The notes under the pieces were generated by a model. That model was not told the origin of the DNA and did no database searches. It was given only the letters and a program-made list of their open reading frames with translations. A DNA stretch of 64,000 bases from Cladobotryum mycophilum. Lineage: Eukaryota; Ascomycota; Sordariomycetes; Hypocreales; Hypocreaceae. Positions 1 to 11,004 of this stretch are shown piece by piece. A program made the translations under genes and the position numbers. Location: NCBI GenBank assembly GCA_036429605.1, contig CM071590.1, forward strand, positions 868,001-932,000, given 5' to 3'. Within the stretch, counting starts at the first letter, position 1. Each line of letters begins with the position of its first letter.

Positions 1-507
1 TCAGCGAATGAGGATGAGACAGAGAACCAACATGCATAAAGAAATTAGGCAGCAGGGTACAGTGCATATAATCAAGAACAGACACTGTATTATCTACTAC
101 CCTGAAACAGTCGACTCAAAATACAGGTAAATGCTGAACCATTCGTCACCCAAGCCATTTAAATCACCTTGTGTATAATTCTTTGGAATGTATGAAATGG
201 ATTAAAAGTTGAAGGTTAGAATCATGGGTTCATACATAAGGCGTCTTAGTTGTTCTCATATAAAAATAGGGATATCCTGTGCAATGATGAAATATCAGAC
301 ATCTAAAACCTCTATGACCTAAGACTAGATACTCAAAACTATGTATCAAACGTGCATACCTATAGTAAAAAAGAAAACAAAACAAAAATAGCAACTCGCA
401 ATCAAGAAAAAAACCCTCCTATCCTATGCTCCTCAATCTCCAACCGAATCTCGAGGCAATGACAGGATTGATCTCCAGTCTTCAGCGTACCAAAACCAAA
501 AAAGAAC
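1..507. other. Left-edge non-coding DNA
   Basis: I see no convincing coding sequence, RNA gene or repeat here. The stretch is AT-leaning and contains A-rich runs near 360-420. It lies 3' of the small cysteine-rich ORF on the minus strand, so its last part may be that gene's 3' UTR. Confidence 0.5.
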
Positions 508-969
508 CTAGCGTCTATGGCTTCGACCTTCCTTCTCCTTTCCCTTACTCTTATCCTTGTACCTGTGCTCCCGTTCAGTCTGAGCGGCTGCAGATTCTCT
601 GCTGATTCTACCCGGGCTCCAACTCAGGGGATCAGGTTGGTCTGCTGATGGATTATAGGCATGTCCCGGACGATATGTGGGCAAAGGGATTCCCAATTCA
701 TCCGCAGTTGGAACCCTTTCATCTCTTGGAGCATCCGGTTCCGTACCAAAGAAGCCAACGGGTGGATTCCCTGGATGATACTTGCACCGAAAGCAGTCAA
801 CGTACTCTGACTGGGTTCGATCGGAGTGGCTCCACATGCTACATCTAGCCCATGTTTCTGTGCAAGTCCTCCCTTTCCTGTCTTTCGCACCGCACACTGC
901 AATGCGATGTATGCCATTGGAGCAACCGCATCTCGTGCAGAAACCTGCAGCGGAAGAACTGGATGCCAT
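508..969 (-). CDS. Small cysteine-rich hypothetical protein (153 aa)
   Basis: A 153-residue single-exon ORF beginning with a true ATG. The N-terminal half carries eight cysteines (residues 11, 14, 16, 26, 36, 43, 59, 62) in CxxC-like pairs, for example FCTRCGC near the start and CFRC near residue 59, plus several histidines. This spacing suggests a zinc-ribbon-like metal site rather than a secreted disulfide protein, because no signal peptide is visible. The C-terminal half is proline-rich and then strongly basic and charged (KDKSKGKEKEGR), probably disordered. I do not recognise the family and assign no function. Neighbours give no clue: the next coding segment is on the other strand. It could also be an exon of a larger gene or a chance ORF, but the cysteine pattern argues against chance. 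Confidence 0.5.
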   Translation of the reverse strand: MASSSSAAGFCTRCGCSNGIHRIAVCGAKDRKGRTCTETWARCSMWSHSDRTQSEYVDCFRCKYHPGNPPVGFFGTEPDAPRDERVPTADELGIPLPTYRPGHAYNPSADQPDPLSWSPGRISRESAAAQTEREHRYKDKSKGKEKEGRSHRR

Positions 970-1145
970 CTTATCACTATTAACTGTTAGTATGTTCTCT
1001 ATCCTTGATCATGACCACTTACACTGGGTATCTTCCTACAAGTCCTTATACAAACAAAAATTGCAAGGACCGTAATCCCACAGGTATCGTATTGATATAC
1101 GAATCTTTAATTCGCTGTTTATGCCGGTAAGAGATGCTGCTTAGG

Positions 1146-1682
1146 TTGCCTGAGCAGTTCGGGTTGGGACTCCGACAAGGGTGGGAGAGTTTCTGCTTGA
1201 ACTTGATGCTTGGTGGTATCGATGATGGGAATACTGGTTTTATTGAGGTAAATGTCCTTTAGCAGCAACTTTTTATATATCTAGAAAATATATCTGCCTT
1301 AATTCTCTTTCATGCACATGAAGTCTGCCTCTGGCCTCAAGGCTGTCTCTGGTCTCATGTTCGAGGCAGAAGTGGAAGGCCAACCGTACAATTTGATCAT
1401 GAACTACTTGATATGGAGACAATTATTTCGTTGTTGGTTTGTGTTTGCAGGTAGGCATGGATTATGAGGCTGGTGGAGGAGGCTATTCTGAAGTATCAGA
1501 GCTGGCCTGCTTTTGGGCCAACAGTCTGGCTGCCTATTCCTCCCGTCGGAACCAACACGAACTTCACGAGCATTGAGGTACATCTTATGAAATTTATTGT
1601 GAACGTGTGCTTTTAGAATCCAGACCTGTTTGCGGATCGCTACTGCATTTCTCATTTTGCCTCTGGGGAACAGCACGAGTGA
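1146..1682 (+). pseudogene. Unrecognised multi-exon coding segment, possibly a truncated gene
   Basis: Three stretches read like protein and are bounded by plausible splice sites. Positions 1146-1247 encode a segment containing LPEQFGLGLRQGWESF and end in GAG followed by a GTAAAT donor. Positions 1455-1577 encode a segment containing YQSWPAFGPTVWLPIPP and end at a GTACAT donor. Positions 1617-1682 follow a TTTTAG acceptor and encode NPDLFADRYCISHFASGEQHE, then TGA. The last two join in phase 0. A middle piece near 1324-1400 (GLKAVSGLMFEAEVEGQP) can be read but its joins are unclear, and no start codon or upstream exon was found. I do not recognise the family. It may be the 3' part of a decayed gene or a real small gene whose 5' exons I missed. 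Confidence 0.35.
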
Positions 1683-3796
1683 ACCCTTGAGTATGCGTTG
1701 ACGTCCCTAAAAAAAACAAAGCTTTATCTTCGCACTACGATACTTGTCACTATAATTTACGGTAACATTAGATGAATTGATCAACCATTAACAATGTAGA
1801 ATGACAATCTTAGTGTTCGTTACAGGGAACTCGTCTTCATGCCTCAGCAATGCCTCGTTGCATGTCCATTGATGCCCAACTATCCGAGAGTTCCCGTGTC
1901 CCGATGTAGCCTACAAAAAATCGATGTCAATGGGGTCGTATGGCGCCAAGAGAAGAGATGCAAGCGAGATCAAAAGGCTATAAGTGGCGGTTCAAGGACG
2001 TTGGCCGGAGCGAAGATCTGGTCACCATAACCAGCCTCCACTGTCCAGGCAGATTTGATATTCTCAAACGATGATTGATGGGAAATATGGGGGATACTTG
2101 TTGCATACGATGTGAGACTGTTTGAGTTGGACGATGGGTATTGTTTGTTCCAACAAAGGCTGTCTTTATTGATCCACAGACTTGTCAAGCCATCTTTTTG
2201 TCCGTGATGAACATGTGGCGCTGATACTGTAATTAATTGAAGCTGGTAAAGATCTCATTAAATTTAATGAGTATTACAAGCTACTTGGCATCATAAAACT
2301 ACGGTCGGGGTTTGGCGGTGTGTTGCTACATGGCTCTGGAGACACCAAACACACCACAGTACGGTTTACCATGCAAACAGGTCGTTCGCCAGAACAAAAG
2401 CCCTTGAGGTAAATCCCCCAGGCTATGTTCACTTCACTCATGAGGCAGTAAGAATCCACTGAGAACCAACAGCACGTAAAATCTGCCCAGGCCTCAAAGT
2501 ATTCGGTCACCGGCATTGGCATCGACCAGGATCAGTAGCGGTCTGAGCCCCAAGTTAGGGAACAGCCATCTCACAGTCTCAAACTGAGCCTCATATGCTC
2601 CTCTGGAATGAGTCACTTCAGCTTTCAGGAGGAATCAATCAAGTCTTGTATATTTGTATTTATCCTCCAATCTGACATCATGTGAGGGAGCCAACGATCT
2701 AGGGTCGTGGTCGAATATATGGCCGCGGGAGGCTCAGCGAACCAACCCCAGAATGCAGCCTTAAGAGTTTGCATAAACCCTGCAGCGGAGTATTGGTGGG
2801 GTCTTAATCGAATGCCATATTGTATAAATTAGCTCAAGTCAATTATGTCGTTGATGTCGGAAATAGTTGGTTAACGTGACGCGATGCCTTCCTCTTGTCC
2901 GCGGGTTAAGGCATTCCATCAAGATGTGTCTAGTATCATCAGTATCCGCACGGTATTCGTTAACTATTATGACAATCCTCTATTAATTCTGCTAGTAAAG
3001 TTTTGTAATAGGTCTATTTTTTTCGCCCGAGGAGACCTAGCCGCGGACTCTGAGTATGCCTACCATGAGATAGATACCTAATTCGCATGCCACATCATTA
3101 ACTTTGCGTCTGATTCAACTTTACTTTTGTAACCGGAGGTAGATTCGATCATTCATATACCATTTATGAATGAATAGTATATGCAACATCAAGACTCCTA
3201 CAATGGCCAGCATCGCGTTTCCCGATAGGTAGATTTCTACATGTAAATGTACTTGACCAACATAAAATTCACCGTAGCGGAGACCAAGGACAGCTTGTGG
3301 CCTTCTTTTAGGAACAAAACAATTATTTATTTACACTATATGTCATATAATAGTGCATAAACTACTAAAGCGTAAAGTCTCTACTCGTACTGACCAGCTT
3401 TCGATGCTCATGGTCTTCAGGCTCGATGTTCTCAATCATTGACTTTGTGCAGCTAGCCAGTGAAAGAAGGAGAGAAATGTTCACCTATGCTTTATAGGAA
3501 GAAATATACTTATCTTTATTATATTCATAAGAGGAGGAGGCTGTTTGAGGAATGCCTGGTAGACGGACTGGGATCAAGGTTTGGCTACCACATAAGCTTA
3601 AGCTCCACATCAACAGACTTTGAAGGAGGCGTTGCTAGGAATTTTGTGATGAATTTCTTTATTGAGCTTAACATTGACGTACTCCAGTTGATCCCATGTA
3701 CTCATTCCATTTCCTCAATACCCAGCCCTTTGTTCCTCTCGTCGATCTTGATACTCTGCACTCTGTGCTCCTTGCGACACGCACCCAGGCACAATT
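1683..3796 (+). other. Intergenic region upstream of the AA7-type oxidase
   Basis: About 2.1 kb with only short, non-conserved ORFs. No RNA gene, tandem repeat or transposon end was seen. The last ~100 bp before the oxidase start are pyrimidine-rich, as in many fungal 5' leaders. Confidence 0.45.
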
Positions 3797-5296
3797 ATGC
3801 GTCCCCAGTGGAAGTCGCTAGCCATATCCGGCTTTTGCGTTCTCAGTTGGATAGGATCAGTCAAAGCAGCAGACGAATTCATCGCCTGTCTTCAAAACAT
3901 CAAGTCGAACGAGCACTCAAACCTCACCATCCCTACCTCGAGCACGTACGACACCGAGCGACTTGGCTACAACCTCGCGGTCCATTACTACCCTAGGGCC
4001 ATTTACTATCCTGAGACTACCGAAAATGCAGCCGATGCCGTCAAGTGTGCGGTCTTCCATCATGTCACAATTACCCCTCGGTCCGGTGGCCATTCCTACG
4101 AGGGCTACTCTGCAGGCGGCATGAACGACACCTTTGTCATCGACGTCAGTCGAATGGCGCACTTCAGATTCATAAAAGAATACAACTATGCCGTCGTTGG
4201 CGCCGGTCACCGGCTCGGTCCCCTCTACGCCAAGCTCTGGAGAGAAGGGCAGTACCTCATCTCCGCCGGGACTTGCCCTACGATGGGCATTGCTGGGCAC
4301 ATTCTCAGCGGTGGTTTGGGGATGGTCAGTCGCAAGTACGGCGTGGCCTCTGACGGCGTAGTAAACATGACCGTGATCGATGCGAATGGTGATATCAAGC
4401 TTGTTAACTCTAAATCCAACGCCGAGCTATTCTGGGCTTTACGAGGTGCTGGCAGTGGGTCGTTTGCGCTGGTAACCGAGTTCTACATCCGGGCATACGA
4501 AGCTGCACCAAAGGTGACAACCATGGCGCTGGACTTCCCCCTGGAGCAGTATTCCAAAGTTATCGACGACTTTAGCAAATGGAGCACCCTCACTTACGGC
4601 AGCTTGACGGCGCAAATGGTCTTGCACAGTCAGGGCATCAGCCTTCTGGTCACGGTTCTCGGCCCCAAGGAAAATGCATGGCGCTATGTTGACGTTTTCC
4701 TCAAGCTTACCGGCAACGACAAGAGCAAAGTTCCCCACCATGTTCACGAGGGCACTTGGCATGACGCGGCTAGCAGGTGGGCAAATTTATCCAGCGGCAG
4801 CCTCGAACACCCCGTCACGGACGACCCCCGCCATTTCCGCGGAACCTCTCTCCTCTATCAAAAGCCCCTGTCCAAGCGGGAGAAGGACATCATCCGCAAG
4901 TACGCCCTACACAAGCCAGAACGGTCCTCATCCCACTATGTCACCATCGATATGTGGGGTGGCAAGATTAGTACTACTGGTTTTCCTTCTGCCTTTGACA
5001 ATCATCGCGCCGTGCATTTAGGCGTGCAGTACATGGTCAAGTGGGGGGATCGCAACTCCAACCTGAACCTAAGTTGCGAAGCATGCTTAGCTTGGGCTTA
5101 TAACTTTAGAAAAGAGCTGTCCAAGGTCAACAGCGCACGCATCGTGGAATCGTACCAGGGCTACATGGTGCGGAACGAGAAGGACCCGCTCCTCGATGAA
5201 TACTACGGCGATTCGATGCTGCCACTCAAGCAGGTCAAGAAGATGTATGATCCATATGACAGGTTCAAATTTCCTCAGAGCATCCCCTTGCCTTGA
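3797..5296 (+). CDS. Secreted FAD-linked oligosaccharide oxidase (AA7 / berberine-bridge type)
   Basis: A single-exon 499-residue protein. Residues 1-24 form a signal peptide ending VKA, so the enzyme is probably secreted. A PCMH-type FAD-binding domain follows (about 60-240). It contains PRSGGHSYEGYS with His99 and SAGTCPTMGIAGHILSGG with Cys160, the two residues that carry bicovalently bound FAD in glucooligosaccharide oxidases. The C-terminal berberine-bridge segment is present (YYGDSMLPLKQVKKMYDPYDRFKFPQ). Length and architecture match CAZy family AA7, whose members oxidise the C1 position of oligosaccharides and reduce oxygen to H2O2; some relatives oxidise chitooligosaccharides or secondary metabolites, so the substrate is inferred only. 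The start was chosen as the ATG directly before the signal peptide. The gene faces the MBL-fold gene, with a transposon between their 3' ends. Confidence 0.9.
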   Translation: MRPQWKSLAISGFCVLSWIGSVKAADEFIACLQNIKSNEHSNLTIPTSSTYDTERLGYNLAVHYYPRAIYYPETTENAADAVKCAVFHHVTITPRSGGHSYEGYSAGGMNDTFVIDVSRMAHFRFIKEYNYAVVGAGHRLGPLYAKLWREGQYLISAGTCPTMGIAGHILSGGLGMVSRKYGVASDGVVNMTVIDANGDIKLVNSKSNAELFWALRGAGSGSFALVTEFYIRAYEAAPKVTTMALDFPLEQYSKVIDDFSKWSTLTYGSLTAQMVLHSQGISLLVTVLGPKENAWRYVDVFLKLTGNDKSKVPHHVHEGTWHDAASRWANLSSGSLEHPVTDDPRHFRGTSLLYQKPLSKREKDIIRKYALHKPERSSSHYVTIDMWGGKISTTGFPSAFDNHRAVHLGVQYMVKWGDRNSNLNLSCEACLAWAYNFRKELSKVNSARIVESYQGYMVRNEKDPLLDEYYGDSMLPLKQVKKMYDPYDRFKFPQSIPLP

Positions 5297-5600
5297 GTGC
5301 CTTGAAGCTTTCTTTTTCTGCAGAGGCGTCAGGGAGAGGCGTGTGGCTCAGGTATTTGTCCTGTAATGATTTGACTTGAGATAATTATGCCAGTGTCTTG
5401 GAGCGGAAGAGGTGGTTCATCTAATAATGGAATGGGGTTTGCCAACTCAATCAGGGGATTACTGTGTGTAGGAGCCAGAAAAAGGAGTTGAATCATTTTA
5501 TGCAGGTTGTGATTTGACAAAATGAGACAGAGATCTACACAGTTCAAGAGCCTCCCCACTCCAAGTCTCCTGACTGCAAAAAAAAGATTCATGGGTAATT

Positions 5601-5648
5601 CTACGGAGGCAGGGTACAAAAGTCTTTGCCCACGCTAAGAAACGCCAC
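5601..5648 (+). repeat. Left terminal inverted repeat
   Basis: The left arm reads ctacggaggcagggtacaaa, continues agtctttgcccacgctaaga, then aacgccac. It pairs with the right arm at 7055-7109, with about six extra bases in the right arm after the gccc motif. It lies 304 bp beyond the oxidase stop codon. Confidence 0.8.
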
Positions 5649-7054
5649 AAAATCAGGAAAAGCAAATTTATTAGGGATTACCACTTAAATAATCCCGGCC
5701 TTCTTTATACTCGTTTCTACCTTCTAGTTTAATGATTTTTTTTACATAAGCTAGAATTCTCTTTATCTAAGCCTAAATCTTTTCTTACGGTAGCTTTTAC
5801 CAAACGGTTTTCTAAGCTCTAAAAGCTTCCTAACGGTTCTTAAAAGCGTTTTTTTATTATTATTATTTTTTTATCTATAGCTAGATAGCTTTAATAGTAT
5901 TAAAATTAGAAGAATTATTATACTAAAGTAATCGAGAAATCTTATAAAGATCATAGACCTATTATTAAATATAATAATTATAAGCTAAAGCCTTATCTTC
6001 TTAAATAACTATATTAAACCAGGCTTAAAAGTATTCTTTAATAAAAAAAAACATTAAAAAAATCAGGATTATTTACTAATATTATTACTAATCGATTCTT
6101 TTACTAAAGCTTTATAATAGTTTTTTAGTTACTTTTTTCTATTTCTACTCTAGCTTTCGGCCAAAGAGTTAGTATAGCTTAAGCTATTATATAGTATTAT
6201 CTAGCTTTTATTACTTTTTTATAATTAGCTTAAGCTTAATATTTAGTTCTTTAATAGCTTTTTTTAAGTTTTTTTTTTATAGTCTTTAATACCTAATAAT
6301 AATAAAAACTCTTTTTATTATAAGAAAAAATACCCTAGAATATAAATTCATTAGTATTTTTCTAGCGCTTATAAATATAACTTTAAACAAACTATTTATT
6401 AATTTTTTTATATACAATAGCCTCTATAACAATAAAATAAAATAATAAAAATCTTATTAAACTAAATAATATTTTTTTAATCTTTTAAAGACCAATAACT
6501 ATAGGCTTTATACTAATAAAAGTATTTAATTCTTATCTTTATTATTAGTCTAGGCTTTCTTATCGGCTTTGTCTTATAAAAACTAATAACTTTAAAAGCT
6601 CGTAAGACTATTATTTTAAAAAGTTTTATCCCTTTTAAGCTAAGCTCTTTAATAATATTAATAGTTATTTTTTCTCGGCTATAACAATCGCAGTAAACCT
6701 TAACTATTATCTACTACTAAACCTCTTCTATATACTTAATCGGCCGGCCGTTACAAGAGGTATCTCTAAGAAATTCATCTCGTAGGGCAAGCGGTCGTTA
6801 ATTAGGCTTAAAGCCTTACTTAATTACTCTTATATAGATAGAATTAATAGTTTAAACTAGAATTCTAGTTAAAGCAAATATCTTAGTAAAGGTTTTTGTT
6901 GCCCTAGAGGGCGCTTTTAGTATAATAATAAGAGCTTTAATTGTAATATCGGTCAGTATTTTACTGTTAGATAAAAAATTCAATCAGAATACATCAAGAA
7001 TTAAAGAAAAATAACATATATACGATTTGGATAGGGAAAAATTTATGTTTGTTA

Positions 7055-7109
7055 TATGGCGTTTCTTAGTGGCTTGGCGGGCAAAGACTTTTGTACCCTG
7101 CCTCCGTAG
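7055..7109 (-). repeat. Right terminal inverted repeat
   Basis: The reverse complement begins ctacggaggcagggtacaaa and repeats the left arm. The AT-richness ends abruptly here. The outer end lies 23 bp from the stop codon of the MBL-fold gene, so that gene's 3' UTR or poly(A) signal may fall inside the element. Confidence 0.8.
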
Positions 7110-7132
7110 AGTTGAGCGTACATGACAATTTG

Positions 7133-8386
7133 TCATTCGAGTAATATCCCGTCCCCTGACCCCAGCTCAATAAACTGATATTCGGGAGCTTGTCCTGATT
7201 CCTCAAGCTGTTTCTGTTGGGAGGCCACCGCCTCCTGCAGCGTATACTGTGTCCTACGTAGTAATCCACCAATGATGCCGCTGCCTTTCTTCACTTCGTC
7301 GTGCGTTGCAATCCAGTACTTGGCTCCGCTTACGCTGACGGCCTTGATGCCGTTCAAAGCGCCGAGATTAAGCTGCTTCATCATCCATATACGAACATCA
7401 TGTAGGCCGTGGAGTAACGCCAGCGTTTTGAGACCGCATGACTGCACCCCGGCGAGATCCTGGCTCTCGATCCCATGCGGTGAGTAAATGATTACCTCGC
7501 CAGCAGGATCCTCCTCCGTTCGACCGGCCGCATCGCCTTGATAGCGGCTAATGTCGAACGCAACGAGGATGGCAGAATGGTAATACAGTGCATTGCCGGC
7601 CGTCGTTGCCCTCCCGATACGAAGGAAAGATGGCAATCCTCCAAGAACAGTTAGCTTAGACCAGTGAATGCCTGTCTCAAGATTTGGAATTGTAATGACG
7701 GTTTCGAAATAGCTCCAACTGCGGATCAAGCCCGCTGCTATATCTGCTGCAAATATGGGGATATGACGGGGTAGCTCTTCCAACGTTGCCCTATGGCAGT
7801 GGTCGGTGAATTCGTGCGATATGATGACGGCGTCAATGTGGAAGTCAGAGACGGAACCCAATGAGCTTCTTGTTCCTTTGTCATCATCCTTGCCTGGTTC
7901 GGAAACATTCGAGGCTGCCGCTACGCCGTCGTTGCATCCCGGATAGGACTCCACGCTGCGAAGCACATCATTCAGTTCGGCAATGGTCGCCACGCTTGGT
8001 TGCACGACGTGCCACTGGGTACTGAAAAAGGCCGCGACATCGCTCTGCGGACCCTGAAACCATGGGTCGATGAGCACGTTGAACCGTGTGCGTCCCGCCG
8101 GCGGTCCCGGTGATGATGGGGCATCAGCACGAACCCACGGGAGCGAGACGAGCCATGATGTGTCAGCGTTGAGATGGACGAGCAAAGGCCGTTGGTCCGG
8201 CGAGCGAATGAGTTGAGCCCATTGGCCGAGATGACTGGTGCGAACAAAAGAATTACTACTCGCAGTATTATTATCTTGTGATGCTGTTGTTGTTATTGAT
8301 GAAGACTTTTGAGCACTGGGATCCACAGCCGCAGAGGATGGTGAGGGAAACGGCGCGTGTGGCTTGTCGACGATTGAAGCAGCCAT
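7133..8386 (-). CDS. Metallo-beta-lactamase-fold protein with variant metal motif
   Basis: A single-exon protein of 417 residues from the ATG at 8386; the open frame extends 15 codons further upstream but only to a GTG. The N-terminal ~35 residues are low-complexity. The core shows MBL-superfamily features: a strand ending FNVLIDPWF, then DAVIISHEFTDHCH, which corresponds to the HxHxDH metal loop but with Phe at the second His position (HxFxDH), and later IIYSPHGI and YWIATHDE, which may supply further ligands. The family is found in filamentous fungi but I know of no proven reaction; hydrolysis of an ester, lactone or phosphate is the general expectation. No signal peptide or membrane segment is visible, so it is probably intracellular. 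The 3' end abuts the RIP-decayed transposon. Confidence 0.7.
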   Translation of the reverse strand: MAASIVDKPHAPFPSPSSAAVDPSAQKSSSITTTASQDNNTASSNSFVRTSHLGQWAQLIRSPDQRPLLVHLNADTSWLVSLPWVRADAPSSPGPPAGRTRFNVLIDPWFQGPQSDVAAFFSTQWHVVQPSVATIAELNDVLRSVESYPGCNDGVAAASNVSEPGKDDDKGTRSSLGSVSDFHIDAVIISHEFTDHCHRATLEELPRHIPIFAADIAAGLIRSWSYFETVITIPNLETGIHWSKLTVLGGLPSFLRIGRATTAGNALYYHSAILVAFDISRYQGDAAGRTEEDPAGEVIIYSPHGIESQDLAGVQSCGLKTLALLHGLHDVRIWMMKQLNLGALNGIKAVSVSGAKYWIATHDEVKKGSGIIGGLLRRTQYTLQEAVASQQKQLEESGQAPEYQFIELGSGDGILLE

Positions 8387-10838
8387 ACTGAACAGCTGGT
8401 CCGCCGTAATCTTGAACAGACTTGTTGACACTGATCCACGAGTGAGCAGTCAGCGAGAACCTTCAATACTCTCTGAATCGCAACGGCATACGATGCGGTA
8501 GTGGAGGCAAAGACGATGATGGCCCTACTTTCAGTCAAAGCACATTGACAAATAATGGTTTCTAGGTTAGTGTAACGATGCGGGGACCCCTGGGATTGGA
8601 GGGGAGACTAGATGCCGATCAGGTCTAGACGTCATTGATGTTTCATTTCTTGCTCCAACAGGCAAACGCAAGTATCCAAATTATCATAATGGTGTGGGGT
8701 GACTGATTGGAAAGGCTGGTTTTGAAGGATTCTATCCCAAAACCGTTCTTTCGTATAGGTATCGTGGGAAACTACTCCACAAGCCTAGCATCTTACTTGA
8801 TCCCAACTTGGAGCAGTTCTCACCATCGTAGCTGGCAAGCCTTGCAGTAATGAACCTTCAGCAGCAGGGAGGGACAACAATCGGGCAGATGGACGGCAGT
8901 GGCTTTGGAGCACCAAACCATATGCAGCCATATGCAGGTTACAGGTCACAAAATCCAACAATGATGGCTGGGCCGTAGGTTAAGATGAGCTTGGATGCAT
9001 CTAATCTGACCAGTTGGTTGGGCCCAGTATCTGATCACGAAGAGAAGACAAACAAGAGAAAAAAGAAAAAGCAAAAAGCTGTCGCTAGAAAAAAGGAAAA
9101 AATCATGCAAAAATGCTCCGATGGCACGGACAGGGCAAACCAGCCAGCCAGAGCCAGAGCCAGTCCTCATTCCGTCAATTCCGTCGGGTGTGTGCCCGCC
9201 ATATTCATTGTTCACAGTCCCTATTGTTGACCCCCCAAATAAAAACAGTTTATTTGCTCTCTCTGTAAGATTTGTGTGACGTCCCCCCTTAGAAAACAGA
9301 GTCCAGTACGTAGAAGTGCAGTCATCTCCGTGATACCGCCGTCGGTTATTCGGGAACCCCCTCCAATGCAAATGCAAATGCACAAGAAAGAAACGAATTC
9401 CAAATTCTTGTGATTCCAAATCTTAGTGTGCTCATCAGTCCCTTGTCCGTCGTATGCATAGAGTGCTGACGGACGAACTGTCGGGTTGCTGATCCCGCGC
9501 AGAAATGTTCCCCCCTTCCTCCTCCAAATCTAGTGTCAACCTCTTCTTTTTTGGGGGGTGAGATCAGAACAAGGAAACTGAGATCGTTCAAAAGCGAACA
9601 GAGAGCGGAATGATGTATCACTATCGGTGCGGGTATTGCCACTCAAGGCAATGCGCGCAAAGCGAAACATGTGTAATTGCATTGCACTACGGGAACCGTT
9701 CAACTTGTCTCAGATTCTCGCATCATCCCCCTCCCCCTCCCCAACCCTGCAATTCATTTGTTTTTTTGAAAAGAGACTGCGGCCTCAAGTGCACCGGGCA
9801 AATCTTATCAGCCAACCTAAACCAGCCAAAACAATGCTGTTAGCTGAATCGCTTCCCCCAAGTTAGCTGTGCACCACCCAAAAAAGTAAATGAACAAACG
9901 CAGATCTTGATCCCTATAACGTCCCATTGAAGCAAGGCAACTACTTAAGACATTCCCCCAATCAGCCAGCCGTTCCGTAGCCGTCCAATCGAGGACGATC
10001 ACCCAGGGTGTTCAAGGGAAGCAAGCTATGGTGGATATGCGCCCCCCGTCCCCTCCACCCAACTGACTATGGTCAGAGCCGGGCCTCCGAGCCACCTTGT
10101 TCCCTGCCGCCGCTGGAGTGTCTGCAAGGTCAATGCAGCCTGAATGCAGCAGCAGCAGCACTGTGCAAGATGAATCGGCAATCCGTGACGGGGGAGAGTA
10201 GGCTGAGATACATACGTTCCGGCTTTGGCAAGTTTTGTCTGTCTCAAAAAACAAAAACAAAAAATTGCTTTTTTTGTTCACGCCCTTGACTCACTAACAT
10301 GAACGGCCATGTCACCCTTTCTTGGGCCTTCTCTCGGGTCTCTGCCGGCGAGATCTGACGGCGGATAGTCCGCAGCCAATGTTCGTAGTCGATTTGTCCT
10401 CTGCCGTCATCTCAGCTTCAAATCATCGTTGGTCCCCCATCGGCGCTACTCCTTAAGCTCACATCAGACTCAACGGATGGAGAGAGGCGTCTCCACGTCC
10501 CGGAGCCCACGGACCTCTTCCAGCAACCGGCTCATACTGGTAGCTTTCTTTGGGGGAAAAAGTCCCCCTTGCGTAGTAGGCTTACAGATAGGTATGTACG
10601 CAAAACCATCTGTAGCGTAGGGATAATTGCATCTATTCCCTTGCCAAATTCGTCTAGACACATTGTGTTAGAGGGAGGACACCAATGCAGGTGAGCGGTG
10701 TTATCCCGCACAAACAAATTCTACCCAGACCCTTGCTCCCTCATTAAATCTCATTTTGGGGCATTGGGGGCAGTGGGTGGCGTTTGGTGACGATGGCTAT
10801 GTATACACCTCACAAACGGCCGGGAGCTTCCTCCCCAG

Positions 10839-10845
10839 TATAAAG
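10839..10845 (+). promoter_or_regulatory. TATA-like box of the secreted hydrolase
   Basis: The heptamer TATAAAG lies about 170 bp before the ATG at 11013. A CA-rich leader separates the two. It is the only clear TATA-like element in this part of the promoter, but no transcription start was mapped. Confidence 0.4.
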
Positions 10846-10975
10846 CGACCCAACATCCCATTCCGTCGTACAAATATTCCCCCCAGGCCATTGCGTCAAC
10901 GAAGCTTAAGTTTGCAAAACAGACCTGAAAACGTCAATATTTCGAAAGGGCCAGGTTACGCAGACCCCAAACCCT

Positions 10976-11004
10976 CTCACACACACACTCACACACACAC
11001 ACAT
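10976..11004. repeat. (CA)n microsatellite in 5' leader
   Basis: An interrupted CA dinucleotide run directly before the hydrolase ATG. CA- or CT-rich leaders are common upstream of highly expressed fungal genes. Confidence 0.8.

Larger units (their letters stand above)
5601..7109. mobile_element. RIP-decayed DNA transposon with terminal inverted repeats
   Basis: A ~1.5 kb island of very AT-rich sequence in otherwise balanced DNA, full of TA, TTA and AATAAT motifs and with no usable ORF, as expected after C-to-T repeat-induced point mutation. It is bounded by an inverted repeat of about 50 bp. The left arm starts ctacggaggcagggtacaaa at 5601 and the right arm ends in the reverse complement at 7109. 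The arms match almost perfectly over the outer ~31 bp, then show a small gap and match again at ctaagaaacgcca. Both ends carry TA next to the outer repeat, compatible with a Tc1/mariner-pogo-like TA target site, but the superfamily is inferred. No transposase is readable, so it is either a dead autonomous copy or a non-autonomous element. Confidence 0.75.

Noticed and set aside
3797..8386. Secondary-metabolite cluster formed by the FAD oxidase and MBL-fold gene
   Set aside because: No backbone enzyme (PKS, NRPS, terpene synthase) is nearby, and a transposon separates the two genes.
8387..8431. Longer N-terminus of the MBL-fold protein
   Set aside because: The extended open frame begins at GTG, not ATG; the ATG at 8386 is the first usable start.
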